DNA of 64,000 bases from Phytoseiulus persimilis (lineage: Eukaryota > Arthropoda > Arachnida > Mesostigmata > Phytoseiidae). Of the stretch, positions 26,059 through 37,857 are shown piece after piece; position 1 is the stretch's first letter, and every line of letters starts with the position of its first letter. Under the pieces are notes generated by a model. The model ran no database searches. It was given only the letters and a program-made list of their open reading frames with translations, and was not told the origin of the DNA. The position numbers and the translations under genes are program-made. Location of the stretch: NCBI GenBank assembly GCA_037576195.1, contig CM075103.1, forward strand, positions 27,674,723 to 27,738,722. Direction: 5' to 3'.

Positions 26059-26116
26059 AGAGAAACTGCGGTGGCAAGAGCGGGACCGAACCTGTAAACG
26101 TGGATGGGGAGAGTAA

Positions 26117-26122
26117 AATAAA
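26117..26122 (+). terminator. Polyadenylation signal of SIN1
   Basis: AATAAA 59 bases after the SIN1 stop codon, the first such hexamer in the downstream sequence, on the gene's strand. Confidence 0.75.
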
Positions 26123-28993
26123 GAAACGAATAATTTCACAGTAAGAGTGGGTGTTTCATCGAGCCGTGAATCGTCCTGATCTCGGATGATTCGTCAAGCT
26201 GTCGGGCTGGAAATTCAGATGAGACAACTGAATTCGACGATTGGTGGGAATTCTCGAAGATGACGCCCGAGAGCTTCCATGCTTTCCTGAGTACGCCTCT
26301 CAAGAGAATGTAGTCGAATACGAGGAGAGTATCACAACGTTTTTCTCTGCAAGAAGGCTGTTGACAGCTGAGAACTCCAACAGACGTTTGACAGCGAGTT
26401 GATGAGGTCTTCTGACTCGACTCCACAAATTCCGTCTTTCACTCGTCGAGCTCATCCTGAGGAGGGACCTCTGATCAATTTTCAGGTTCCAATCTGAAGG
26501 ATCGAGAGCTCGCCTGCGACGGATGTGTATCTTTGTTGGAGATAACACCCTCCACTGAAATTCCATCGAGAGCTTTGGGAAGTATCGTCATAGAAAACGA
26601 AAGCAACGATTGCCGAATGCGTGTCGGCATCGACTTTCTCATCACAAGTCTTGAAAATTGTGTTCGTGTCCTTTTGGCGGTGATGGTAATAGAAGTTCGA
26701 CGTCGAATGTTCCTGCTCGGATGGGTAAAAGGAGGTGGAAATTCCAATGTTTGGAACTCGCCATGGTTGGCGAGAGGCAGTGGCTCATGATCTGATGGCC
26801 AAACTTCATCATGAAAAATCCCGGACCGTAGTCATCAGAGAGCCGAGCTATGCGCATGAAGAGTTCCGAAGCCAGATCATCTTCTGGCCGAAAACTCTGG
26901 GAGCTGAAATGTCTCGAACCAGACGTGGCTGATCAAGACTTACGTCGGGCTTGCATCGACGTCGACTCGAGTCAATACAATCTTGTGGAGGCCTCTGCCG
27001 TCTTCAGTGGCTCTGAAAAGGCTGCCACAGGCTGTGGGGTGGTTCATATCTGTTTCGCGGAAACGAATGCTCCAAAGTCGTCATCTCGCGACAGGAATTG
27101 TTATGCTTGAAATCAATGAGTGTTCTGAGAATAATCGCAATAGCAGACAGGAGTTCCGTTGAACGGAGTCACATGACCGGAATATTCAAATGTCAAATGT
27201 GCATATCACTGATGCACTGGGTCCAAAGGATCCCGGGTATCGTAAACCCTCTTGACGCATTCAAAGAAATGCGTCACCTCGTTGGTGACGCATGACGTGG
27301 AGCTCGGGTAGGCAAATCCTGCCCCGAGTTGAGAAACACGCATCCTCAAGCAGTTATCGATCACCAAGATGCTCAGGTTCAATTCTGGGTTCCGACCCTG
27401 CCTTCTCCATGGACGCAGAGTTTCCTATTTAGTGACTTAGCCGCGAAAGATGCGGGAATGGACTCGAGTCATTCGGAGGTTACGAGGTTTAATTCGCGAA
27501 GCACTGCTTCCCCCGCCCAATTCAAGACAGTGAAGTTTCCGGAGTTAACACAATGGCGCTCCCATATAAATATCCTGACTGTCCAACACACTTATTCGAT
27601 AGGACACAATCGTCACCCATTCCTATCCGGCGCTCTCGCCTCGGTGTTAACGATAACGATCAAGGACAACCGTGACTAGAACAGGATGTTGTTCAATCTC
27701 TCGAGGAGGCGAGCCGAGCCTCAGAGGAGAAATCGAGGCTTGCTATGCCTGGGAATCAACGTGAACGTAATCGGTTCAAAGGTTTACGTCAATACCTGGC
27801 CTGAATGCTATCAGCTCACTATGGGTCAACACTCCAGGCGACGCGACAGCAGGTTCCTTGGTTCGGTCAAGATAAGATAGGATTTTTGTTAGGGCAAAGG
27901 CACCAACCCCGTTTGAATGTGTCCCGCGAGTTTGATAGGTATCCCGGCGTGCGCTGAGATTTCCTAGAAGACCTAACAGGGTGAAGACGGACTGCCGACC
28001 GGGTTCGAACCGGCTCTAAGACCGGTGAGAAGCGAAAATACCCAACAACATATTTAGCTGCTATCTATGTTGTCGATCCCTCAAGGAAAGATAGCGCAGC
28101 TTGCGGAGATAATTCACGGAGGACGGTATCGAGCTTGCGCAGTCTTAGCTAGACGTCTTTGCTACTTAGATGCGGGCAAGAAAACGAGGAAATGACTCCA
28201 GCACCGAACTCACCCTCGGCTTGCCACAAGAGGGCTCTTTCAGCATCGGGAGGCGAATTCGGACTGCGGTCCAAGCCTTCTCATTCATTTTTCGAACTCG
28301 GGAATGTACCGCTGGCTCCTTTTTCGACGACAGCGAGTTTATCCGAGCGTTCGACCCATGCCCGTCAAAGCTGAGTTCATTTTTCTCTTCAGCCCCGCAT
28401 GGACCAATTCTTGTTGCACTTCTGGAACAAGATTCATAGGCGGCTGAACAAAGTACGCTATCATCCGCGGGCTCATGAACTCGATCTGGATTCTTTTCAG
28501 ATGTTCATCTGTAGAACAACGTTGAACTTTTCGGAGTACACTTGAGGATGAAGGTGATCTACTCCAACTTTTCGCTGTCTTTCCGCCAGGTTTCGCCCCT
28601 GTCAGAGATCAGAAAGACAGTCCGGCTATCCATTAAAACTTCTGAAATCATACCGTCTTCCGGCGTGCGCTCGTCCAATATAGGAGGCCCGATGAATGGA
28701 GAATATACGTTGCAGGAGAACCCCGATTATCTCAATTAATCGATGCAGAAAACGGTTGGAATAATCGGAATTATAACAATCGGGGTCCATCTGTAATTGA
28801 GGTTTAACTATTCGAGGTTGAAGCCCGGTTTTGTTTCAGCCGTTACTTCGTCAATTCTTGTATTTTTATCGAAAATTAAAAAAAACGAGCGGTAGAAGAT
28901 TCTGAAGGCGTTAGTTTCGATTCTTTATTGAGGTGGATTTGATGAGAATCGCGGCCAGGGGACGGCTTTAAAAATTGCCCATTTTTGTTTAAA
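26123..28993. other. Intergenic stretch, little recognised
   Basis: No conserved exon recognised on either strand between the SIN1 poly(A) signal and the inverted-arm element. Overlapping medium-length frames near 26.1-26.8 kb on both strands do not resemble known proteins. The only clear structure is the double hairpin at 27254-27293. GGTTCGAACC at 28002-28011 matches a polymerase III B box but has no A box or tRNA fold around it. Confidence 0.4.
27254..27293. repeat. Two overlapping perfect hairpins sharing one arm
   Basis: GACGCATT (27254-27261) pairs with AATGCGTC (27268-27275) around a 6-base loop, and ATGCGTCACC (27269-27278) pairs with GGTGACGCAT (27284-27293) around a 5-base loop. 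The middle arm can therefore pair left or right, giving mutually exclusive stems. Function unknown; no protein-coding gene is adjacent. Confidence 0.6.
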
Positions 28994-29598
28994 GGTCTTC
29001 CTGAAAGTTATCGCGAAAACGTCAATTTTTGTCGGACAGGACTCGTGGGGTCGCATTCGAACCGCAAAACGATGCCGGTCATTCGCCGGAGAACCGAGTG
29101 AAGTTACACCGTTTCCCCCATAAATGGCGAGCGATCATATCAAGGATTCCTTTGGCGTCATGGGTGGTTTCGGCGACCGAGGGCGGAAACTGAATGAGGG
29201 GGATTTCCGGTGGGAATAAAAAATCGTCGGATCGACCCGGCAGGTCAAAACTCGGATGATTCGCTCATTCCTGGGTTATTTTCGCCGAGGGAGATGAGCT
29301 CAGTCTCGCCTATTTGAGGAATCACGATATGTTTTGCGAGGAAAACGAAATCAGCCAAGAGAGGGGGGGGAGGGGCATGATCGCTCGCCACTTCCCGAGG
29401 GAACGAGATCTTCTGCGGGGAGAACGAATTGGCCAAGGGGAGGGGAGGAGGACACGATCGCTTGCCACTTTCCGAGGTAACGAGATGACTTCGATCGGTT
29501 CCCGGCGAATTCCCAGCTCTTTTTCGCACGTCGAATGCAAACGCCACGAGTCCGATCCGACGAAATTCGACGTTTTCCCGATAACTTTTAGGAGGGCC
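28994..29598. mobile_element. Foldback-like element with ~148-bp inverted arms and internal 77-bp tandem units
   Basis: The left arm (28994-29141) and the reverse complement of the right arm (29451-29598) align over their full length with mismatches. Shared blocks include AAAGTTATCG, GAAAACGTC, GGACTCGTGG, GCATTCGA, ATTCGCCGG and GGCAAGCGATC-like ends. Inside, a unit of about 77 bases that resembles the inner part of the right arm is repeated in tandem (starts at 29376 and 29453, with a more diverged copy before). This architecture is typical of foldback or long-terminal-inverted-repeat DNA elements. No transposase frame is visible, so it is non-autonomous, and no clear target-site duplication was found. 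The surroundings are more AT-rich than the genes. Confidence 0.6.
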
Positions 29599-30212
29599 TC
29601 GGAAAATAAAGAGTCATTCCCAAATCCATCTCCTGAACGCAACTATCATCATATCCGTTGTCCAATGAAATAATAATCTGACCGCCTCGCAATTCTCTAT
29701 CGATTGATTCATGATTTTCAGACAAACTCCAAGAGTCGAGAGAAATCGGGCTCGAAAATTCCCGACCAAAAATACCACCCCGCGTATCGTTTTGAATAGC
29801 CGCGACATGACTTTCGAAGTGTATGGGGTTCAAAGTTTCTACCACTTCCAACTGGAATGGGGTTCATTCAGAGCGCTTCCCCATCTCAGCCTAATCACTC
29901 GCTCAAATAGAATTCCATCTCGTTTTTCATTCTTCATTTGTTCCCGCCGAACTCCATGCTCGCGGCGACATCGCGATACTCTCGGGGCCCAAGGGAACTC
30001 ATTCGGGGTGAATGATCTGGCGTCAGAGGACTCTCACGATCATTTGGAACAAATATACAGTTTTTCTCGAAGATTTGATGAACTTATCTCAACAGCTATT
30101 CAAGATGGGTCCCCTTCCAGTTTTTTTTTAAATGTGATGGAATTATTGGAGAAAAATCGCCTGAGATTCCGGTTCGAATCAAACAACGTGATCAAGTTAC
30201 ATTTGAAGGATA

Positions 30213-30467
30213 ATGGATCGAGAGCGTGCGCAAAGCTTAGGATCAACAGCTCGCAAACAAACAGAAGTTGCGATATGGCTCCAAGTGATGCTGACAGGGG
30301 CAGAATTTAGCGAACAAATTGCAGCTCTGCACGCTAGAGATCCGACCTTATTGAGAAGATTTAAACAGCGCGATCAGAGACCGATGGAGCTGCGTCCCAG
30401 AACGCTTCGTAATTTTCGATCTGATCTTAGAAATGCCAGACTTTCACGTAAAGGAGTCGCAAAATAG
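30213..30467 (+). CDS. Orphan 84-residue open frame in AT-rich context
   Basis: ATG-started frame, MDRERAQSLGSTARKQ to SRKGVAK, ending in TAG. It is strongly basic, has helical-looking stretches (EVAIWLQVMLTGAEF) and an arginine-rich second half (LLRRFKQRDQRPMELR). Its codons favour AGA, GCA and GCT, unlike the GC-ending codons of SIN1 or the zinc-finger gene, so it may have come from a mobile element or another genome. No family recognised, no signal peptide and no membrane segment. It lies about 600 bases beyond the inverted-arm element; whether the two belong together is unknown. It could also be chance. Confidence 0.3.
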   Translation: MDRERAQSLGSTARKQTEVAIWLQVMLTGAEFSEQIAALHARDPTLLRRFKQRDQRPMELRPRTLRNFRSDLRNARLSRKGVAK

Positions 30468-32601
30468 CGTGAGGCAAGCAGCAATCCCAGAACTGATTAG
30501 GAGCGTCATTTTGTTTGTGTTCGTGTGCAATGGCTTGCTCTCTCTCAGGATTTGAGATCCAAATGTTCACAAGTAAATATGACTGATGCTACTCTCCCTA
30601 TTTTTAGAGAACGAGACCGTTCTGTCCTAGCAGTCCGCGAGACCCCACCACAGCCCGGGCTAGCATGCAGGAAGCAAGCGGTCTTGAGGGCAAGCTTGCG
30701 AATCCACCTCCAACCAACTGACCACTTCGTCGTAGAGTAGAGAGCCGCTCAATCTCGTGCAGTTTCGCTCCCTCGTCAACCCCCACCCCTCTTGGTCGGT
30801 CCTCTTGAGAGATTACTGTCGGGCACCCTGATTCAAATTCACCAGCCGACGCGACGCAACATGGTACGGTTATATGGGGCAGCGTGGCAACAAGACGAAA
30901 TCCTCAAATCATTCCTGATTGTGAATTCGGGTGCAAAGCTGATACAGTTGACCCTGATATCGATCAAGTGGTTGATTAGATCTCCGCACTTCAATAAACC
31001 AAACACCTCGATGTTTTATCGGTCAGGAGACCGAAAATAGACCGCTATTTCACATCTCACGAAATTTCAGAATCGTCAGGCCCACAGGGATAGCAATTCA
31101 AGTTGCATCGTCGAAGCCTGACCTGACCTCCATGTTATCGCCTGAAGTGCTGAAAACTACTCTCTCTCAGTCGAGTCTCCTACTTTAACCGTCGAACCCG
31201 GCCATGGAAGCGTCTCCGAAGGCACCAAGCTGTCGGGAGCATTTGCGAGCTGTTGTACCTCGATCAAGTATGACAGAAGTCCCGAATGATTCACGACACT
31301 TATCGAAAACTTCGAGTCCGAGAATCGTTGGACAAGTCGAGCGTGCATGCAGCTTCGAAATCGTTCCGGAAGCTGTCAAACCACTTCTACTGAGCCTGCT
31401 TTTCCTGACATCCCGACAACGGCAGAGGTCATGTGCACCTGACTGCCTATGAGTCGCGTGCATCCCTCCGGATCATGAGGCAACACGACGGTAGAGATGT
31501 CCGAGGAAGTTCAACGTGATTTTTCCGACAGCTGATAACTTCACACGGGGTACCAGATTCGGCAGCAGAGACTCTCACTGGGAGAGAACGAAACTTGGAA
31601 GAATCCGAATCGCGAAACTTCGGAAATTCCTGCTTCTGGAAACTCCCACTGAGAAGGCAAGTGTGAGCAGCGCCCATCATATGCGGAAAAATCTCAGCGA
31701 GCTAAGCCTTTTCATTGGCTCTGTAGTTTTGATCGACAGACCGAAGGCCCGGTACCGACCTCATTCGAAACGAGTGAAGTTTGTGAATCCTCGACTCGAA
31801 CAGATAGTCATTACTAGATAAGCCACATGAAGGGACACCGCGACCGGGAAAAGTCCGGAATTCTGAGCGAATGCTTCAGAAATGTCTGATACTGGTTTGC
31901 CGTCAGGCTTTCCAAAAATATTCAGGGAGAATCGGTCGAGCAGTTCATGGTCCAGATTTGCAGTATCCGGTCATAATATACGCCGTTTTGAACCGGTCAC
32001 GACGCCTCTGATCATCGTTCATTATAACTACCATTCCAACATCTCGTCGGCGCCAGTTCTCAGAATTGAACCAACAGCATGGTCTTCTTCCAACGTTTGC
32101 AGAGCGGCTGTTCCAACCTGCGGAGCATGGTTCGAAAAAAATCGACATTATATGCAGAGAACTGTGTGCTACCGAAACTCCTAGCAATCGGTTTTCCATC
32201 TTCGCGATCAACGAGTGGTTGTGGTTTTCTGCGCGAGCGGGTATGACTGGAGCAGTTTCGTTTCGCTGTGCTGGAGATGTACTCGAAAGAGCGTACACAA
32301 CTCCTGCCTTGAACCAGGAGTTCCCTTTCGGCGGAACTCTGCAACGCCCGGTTCCGGCCGGAGACGGTTCTCCGCTGAGCTCAGCTTCCGCAACGACTCG
32401 AGATAAAATGCTGTATTCTATCGCTTTCGCCGGACTGAATAATGACTCATTCAGTTCCTCCATGAGACCTACGACTTGTCACGTATGAACTCGAACCAAG
32501 TCACACTTCTTGGAACTTGTCTGAGTCCATATTGCTCAATGGAAGCCGTACCGCGCGTAGTCTGCCAGATCCTGGTTGCGAGACGTACAGCGTGTATTAT
32601 A
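30468..32601. other. Stretch without recognised genes upstream of the retroelement remnant's 3' side
   Basis: Several overlapping frames of 60-170 codons occur on both strands, including a minus-strand frame 32463-31945, but none shows recognisable motifs. If the BEL/Pao remnant once had a 3' long terminal repeat it would be expected in the part nearest 32600; I could not identify its edges. Confidence 0.3.
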
Positions 32602-35348
32602 TCAACGGCTTACTTCACCCAAGCCTCTCGATAGACGCGGAATGTTGACTAAGCTTTTACGCCGTTTGCTGTAATCAGGCGACACGGTCCATCGTTGCCG
32701 CTCGACCCGGCTTTTTGAAGGCATCCGGCTGTTGTAGTATTGGGCGACTTGACGGAAATAGTGTTCGGTGGGCACAACGCGTTTCGCTGGATAGGCGTTT
32801 CGCATCGAGCACGCCGTGATGGAAGATTCGAGTCTGCATTCGAACGCGACCACAATGAAAATCGATAGGTATAACTCGTCCGGGGTCGCGAAACTACCCG
32901 ATCGATCTTGTAATCGCGCAACAAGGTGATGTGTGAGTCTCTGCAAAGCGTTAGCTGAGCACGCCGTGATTCCGCAACTCGATAGAGGATGGTTCAAAAG
33001 AGAACCGAGACGTCGAGCGAACTTGGAACTCTGGAGGAAATTCGAGCTGGATCGCTTTTACGACACGATCATAGAGCCGTTCTGTTGAAATCGTCGTAGG
33101 ACCCTTCGCCGACATCCGATAGGCTTCTTCTTTCACCAGCAGCGCGATCCTCGACACAGTTCAATACTACAAGTTCGGAACAGTTGAATTCATGATGCAC
33201 GACAGTCCGATGTGGAAGTCAAAATAATTTTCGGGACACGTCGATTCAAAGTAGCTCCTTCCTTCGTTGAGTGCTTCGAGAACGTTCTTGAGCTGGTCTC
33301 GCCGGAGTTAACTTTGGTCTATTTCGAGAGAAATCTCATCTAAAAGATCTGAGTTTATGCGCCGCACAGATTCCCCGATTCCGTACAGTCATACGCGAAC
33401 ACGGTTGCCTGGGGAAACGCGAGCACTTATATCGACCGAGTTTTGAACGGTAAAGAGAAAATTGATGATCTCGATACGGAGAAACAAAAGCGGTGGCGAA
33501 AACTCATTCTCAGAACTCGGATCAATCCCAAACGATCTTCTTTCCCCTTTGGAGACTTGAGGCAAGAAACAAGCTCAAAAGGAAGCGGAACACGACGGGA
33601 TTTGCAAATCTCTTTCTTTCCGTTTCATCACTCGCAAACCTGACCAGAGCGTCTCGATATCCGAGTTCCAGGAAGGAATGCTGCGAATCCGATTCAATCT
33701 GGTTTCAGGGATGACCAACTGTCGCAATCAGTCCGCATGCAGCGGCGAAACACAGCACATCAAGCAAGCAAACTGCAGGCTTCCATTTATTCCGTTGGAA
33801 TGAAAGGGAAACGCGATACTTCCTCTTTCGCAAATTTTCTTGCAGGCGCCTCTATAAACTGCTCTAAACTTATCTCCACTGTTGAACATATCAATGAGAT
33901 TTTCTCGTCGAGGTCCGTTCTGGTCGTGCCCCATTCTTTGGTCCGCTGCCAGAACTCGCCGGTCTCGAGAGCGACAGAGCGCGGCTCACTGGATATCAGC
34001 ACCCAAGAAGAGAACGTGGAAAAAATGTACGAATACCGACCGAGTCCAGTTTTCGCTCCTCTTCTCGAGAGAGAAACGAGCATATCACCTAGGAGCTTGT
34101 GTCTCTCGTCTGTCTTATCAGCGCTAAAGATAAAACCCAGCCGCTATCAACAATGCATTGTGCTGGTGACGGCGACTGTTCTCCATCGCCACGGGAACCT
34201 TTCTCAAACTCCAGATAAGAGAGCACTCTCACAAACCCGCGCTGGATGCTGTTTGTTCTTCGCTCGATCTTTTGCCGACAGGCTGCCTCCGAGTCAACAG
34301 TTCTCTTCGATTCCGAACTCCAAAAGTTTGAACAGCTCGAACAGTGATCTTCCGAGCCGGAAAGATCGATCGAACCGGATCGCTCAGCTTTTCGTTCGCA
34401 AGCCAACCTGCAGCGGTCTGCCAGAGTCTGGGAAGTGCCGAGGAAACAGGATCTTCTCGCGGATAGGACTCGAGTCGACTCCGGCCGGGAGAAATTACTG
34501 GATGATAAAAGTTATCAAAACAAGCTTCTGCTTCTTCGCCTCGTTCTTGTTCTGCAACAGCGACAACCGCCTGAAACTCTTGTATGAACAGTGGGTGTTG
34601 CTCGCCAAGAGGAATTGTCAATCGTTCTCGACCGAGAGACGGACTCGCGAGCCTGTGATACCGTGTGGACGATTCGCGTCGTTCTGATATCTATTTGGTA
34701 AGTGAACATCATTGAGGAAGATATACTGCATATCATTCACAACGTTCCGCGGTCCGTGGACCACGTCCTTGAGCCGTCGATCGCGAGCACGGTTTTCAAG
34801 CTCGGTCGAACGGAGAGACGATCCCGGATAGGGAAGTTCGTATCAACTCAATTTGACTGCGGCTCAATCCGAGCTTGTAACGCCTGGGGGATTTTACGGC
34901 ACTGAAGTGAATCCTCGCGGAATTCCTGAGACCACACATATCTTGCTTGGTACTTTATCTCGCGAACATGTCGTCTTATCAAGGGTCCACGCGAGACCGA
35001 GTACGCGGTCCCTGTTACCTGACAACGCCTCTACGGTGGACTTATGGTTACATCTATAACGGAAGTCCAAAATGGAGCTCAGAGCAGCTTCGTCAACTGT
35101 GGTCCCTGGAGAGAGCCAGTAGTTCAGAGCTTGGAGTTCCCGAAAATTTCGAGACTTCACTGAATGTTTCGATCCATTTCGGGTCTGCTGAGCTCCTTCA
35201 AGTTCTTTCTCCCGAACCGCTTGGGAGGAACGTAAGGAGAGTTCTGGGCACAGCTTTTGGATCGAAAATTGCGGCTTTCCGTCGCTATCGCGGAAGCGCC
35301 TTCATGATGAGTGATCACCGTGGGATGGAACCGATTCGTCGCCGACAT
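32602..35348 (-). mobile_element. Decayed BEL/Pao-type LTR retrotransposon (pol remnant)
   Basis: Reading the minus strand, broken frames appear in the order expected for BEL/Pao pol. At 35160-34894 there is a reverse-transcriptase end with VLGLAWTLD and a P-x-GF block. At 34621-34229, LWQTAAGWLANE resembles the LWW-GP-WL motif that closes the RNase H region. At 32997-32602 a segment around FECRLESSIT followed by VVPTEHYF resembles the integrase end (E..LNSRPLT, then LTP.HFL). Frameshifts and stops separate the pieces, and the element ends were not found. No gag, protease or LTR could be recognised, and it cannot encode working proteins. The superfamily call rests on short motifs from memory; decay elsewhere makes it moderate. 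Confidence 0.5.
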
Positions 35349-36140
35349 TCAAACCCTCCGAAAATTCCGATCGGAACTCTGCAAGCTCTCTTTATATCTC
35401 CGCATGAGCTTTTCCAACGGCGCGGATTTCGGACGCGATAGGATTCAAGTCCTTAGAACGGATGAATGGTCTCCGTTGGGCAGCAGCACCCGGATCTTTG
35501 GGGCGAAGAGGTTGATTCTAGTAACGGAGGCAGCTGTTTTTTTAGGAGGCGCAACACAGCGTGGGAGATATTTATCTTCAGTGTTTATACTCCACGTTGT
35601 TCCTTTTACTCATTGAGCGTCGGTAGGTCGCGCTTTCTACCTTGCTCTCTGCTGCTATCAGTCAGCGGATGACGAGATAGAGGATCCATTTGTTTGTCGT
35701 TGTTGACGCGACTTTTATCTCGCTGGGCTATCAGGATGTTGTGTCAGGGAGCAGAATAGGTTTTCTAATAACAGACTTGGCCTGTTTTCGCGTTTGCTTC
35801 TCACCAACGGGCGAGCATTCAATGACAGCCTAGAAGCTCTGCGCTCGGGTCGATCAGTTCACTCCAAGGGGCTCGAAAGTGGCATCGATGTGGATGTCAA
35901 TGTCAACTTGTTCTGACAGTCAACAGGAACCCGATCCTCGCGTTTGTGGTTAGCTGTTCTGATCCATCCGCTCTCGGTCGGCTTAGTCGGAAACCGATAG
36001 CGGAGCAAGAAAACTGACACCTGCTGACCTCATCGTTGAATCTCTTTCTTGACACGAGACTGAGATGTTCTCTCAGGGCTGCTGAACTCTGGAAGCGCAT
36101 TTGGCTAAAGTGGATTTTGTCGTCGTGGCTTTCAGTCGAC
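35349..36140. other. Spacer and probable 5' untranslated part of the zinc-finger gene
   Basis: No coding exon recognised. The last bases before the zinc-finger start include a pyrimidine run and AG (GTGGCTTTCAG, ending at 36136), a good splice acceptor five to six bases before the ATG. The zinc-finger gene therefore probably has an untranslated first exon somewhere upstream in this interval or across the retroelement remnant. Confidence 0.4.
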
Positions 36141-37535
36141 ATGGAGATGCGCAACGAGTCGGACGAGCACCCGATCCTGCTGCAGACGACCGTCGTCGAC
36201 CCGAACACCGGTCTGCCTGTCTACACCCTCATCAAGCTGCCCCTGGGAACGACAATCGAAAACTTGACCAGCATCCTCCAGCAGAAGAACGCTGACATGA
36301 GGCGGCCGGCGCTGAAAAAAGAGGTTGTGTCGTTGGGCCGTGCTCGCCACGAAAGCTCGGACGAAAGCCTCGACGACGGCAAAGCCACCGCCAGTGACGA
36401 CTCTCTGGACGAAGAAGTCCACGAGTCGAACGCCTCCAGTGTGAGTGACGACACGAGATCTGAACCGGACCGTGATAATCTAGCAACCCCGTCGCCAACC
36501 AGTCCGGGTGTAGCCACGATCCTTTCGCTTATTCCAGAGTCACAGCGTGCCGGTTGCCACAACGGTCATAAGGCCGCCATCCTGGGCGGGCGCTATGTGC
36601 TCCAGAAAACCAACAGTCGTGCCCGATTGACGGGGCCGTTCTTCTGCAACGCCTGCGGACTTCGTTTCGACTGGCACAGCAGCGCTCGGATGCACCTCAA
36701 CTTCCACAACCGCGATTTCGAAGCATGTGATAAATGCCAGAAACGAAACTCGCCCGACCATTGTGGAACCGCCGAAAGGTCGGGAAGGCCGCCCCGTTGC
36801 AACGTTTGCAACAAATCTTTCTACCTGTGGAAGACATATCTGGCCCATCAAAACAAGCACAAAGATAAGGTGAAGTGTCCGCTTTGTTGCAAATTCTTCC
36901 AGAGTCTCCACAATGTAGGTAGACACTACTACGACGAACACAACGGGGTGCCCGTGGTCTGCTCGCTCTGCGGCAACGGTTATCGGGCTTTCAAACAGTA
37001 CCAAACCCACGTCGAAACGATCCACATGGCCGGCGAGGATGTCAGAGGAACCCCTCCACCCGGCGAAGAAGCCATAAACTACTCGATCGATCTGCCCACT
37101 CTCCAACAGCTGGATCCCTCGATTCGAGTGTTCTCCAGCGTCGAACGGACCTGTCCCGTCCCGAACTGCGGCAGGATCTTCTCCACTCAGCACACCATGA
37201 AGCGCCACATCTACGATGTGCACTGCAACGAACTCTTGCCCTGTGCTCTCTGCGGGAACGCCTACAGGACCTACACTCAATTCGAGCATCATTGCGAACT
37301 CTTCCACGGTGAGAACTTCCGCGTCGAACTGCCCGTCGGAGAGATCAACGTTCCTATCAAACGCAAGCGGGAGCGCGCTTCGAACGACAACGAGGAAACG
37401 TCGGACAAGAAACCACCCAAAAGCCGAGGAACCCCTGCGGAAGTCCCGAGCTCTGAACCCAGCTCGCCTGATGAACCGCTGGACATGACCGTGGTGAAAC
37501 ATGAATCATCGTACGACGTGATATTGCCCGACTAG
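36141..37535 (+). CDS. C2H2 zinc-finger protein with a CtBP-like motif
   Basis: A 464-residue nuclear protein, probably a DNA-binding transcription regulator, coded in one exon. The start is ATG 36141 (MEMRNESDEHPILLQ), just after a splice acceptor. The frame is open upstream but has no earlier ATG. The N-terminal third is acidic and serine-rich (about residues 70-120, SSDESLDDGK, TRSEPDRD). Cysteine-histidine units then follow: one near residue 170 (CNACGLRF...H..H), an atypical CDKC stretch, one with CNVC, one with CPLC, one with CSLCGNGY, then CPVPNCGRIF and CALCGNAY, ending near residue 395. The basic tail KRKRERASND is a likely nuclear localisation signal. PLDMT near residue 445 resembles the CtBP-binding PxDLS motif. 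I cannot name an orthologue. Confidence 0.85.
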   Translation: MEMRNESDEHPILLQTTVVDPNTGLPVYTLIKLPLGTTIENLTSILQQKNADMRRPALKKEVVSLGRARHESSDESLDDGKATASDDSLDEEVHESNASSVSDDTRSEPDRDNLATPSPTSPGVATILSLIPESQRAGCHNGHKAAILGGRYVLQKTNSRARLTGPFFCNACGLRFDWHSSARMHLNFHNRDFEACDKCQKRNSPDHCGTAERSGRPPRCNVCNKSFYLWKTYLAHQNKHKDKVKCPLCCKFFQSLHNVGRHYYDEHNGVPVVCSLCGNGYRAFKQYQTHVETIHMAGEDVRGTPPPGEEAINYSIDLPTLQQLDPSIRVFSSVERTCPVPNCGRIFSTQHTMKRHIYDVHCNELLPCALCGNAYRTYTQFEHHCELFHGENFRVELPVGEINVPIKRKRERASNDNEETSDKKPPKSRGTPAEVPSSEPSSPDEPLDMTVVKHESSYDVILPD

Positions 37536-37851
37536 GCCATTCAAGTTGATTCCGACGATCTGCTACTTCTTTCTAGACAGGAACGCCTTGGGTGTAAATA
37601 GGTGTCAGAGTTTCGACGTTTCCATGTTCTCGCCTACATTTGGGAGTTACTTTTAGCGAGTTTATCGGGAATCTGGGGCGGGGTGGGGGAACTGGGCGAC
37701 CGATCTCAATGATGCGTACAATGATATCCTGTATCGACGCCTGCCGGGCTGCTGGAAACGAGTAGCGTCGAACCGTCACTGTCGGTTATTTTCGCTGATT
37801 CCGTGGAGTCACGTTATTCCTAAAAGATGTCTCACTTGTGAAGAGCTCGTC

Positions 37852-37857
37852 AATAAA
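37852..37857 (+). terminator. Polyadenylation signal of the zinc-finger gene
   Basis: AATAAA about 315 bases after the zinc-finger stop, on the same strand and with no other gene between. Confidence 0.55.

Noticed and set aside
28002-28011. GGTTCGAACC, another B-box match
   Set aside because: Only a four-base stem can be drawn and no tRNA upstream half is present.
32807-32970. 14-base repeat GAGCACGCCGTGAT at 32807 and 32957
   Set aside because: Two copies only, no extended similarity around them; lies in decayed retroelement DNA.
33737-34687. 316-codon plus-strand open frame
   Set aside because: No recognisable domain, and it lies antisense to the BEL/Pao pol remnant, whose motifs explain the region better.
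36540-37502. 320-codon minus-strand frame
   Set aside because: Antisense shadow of the zinc-finger coding sequence.
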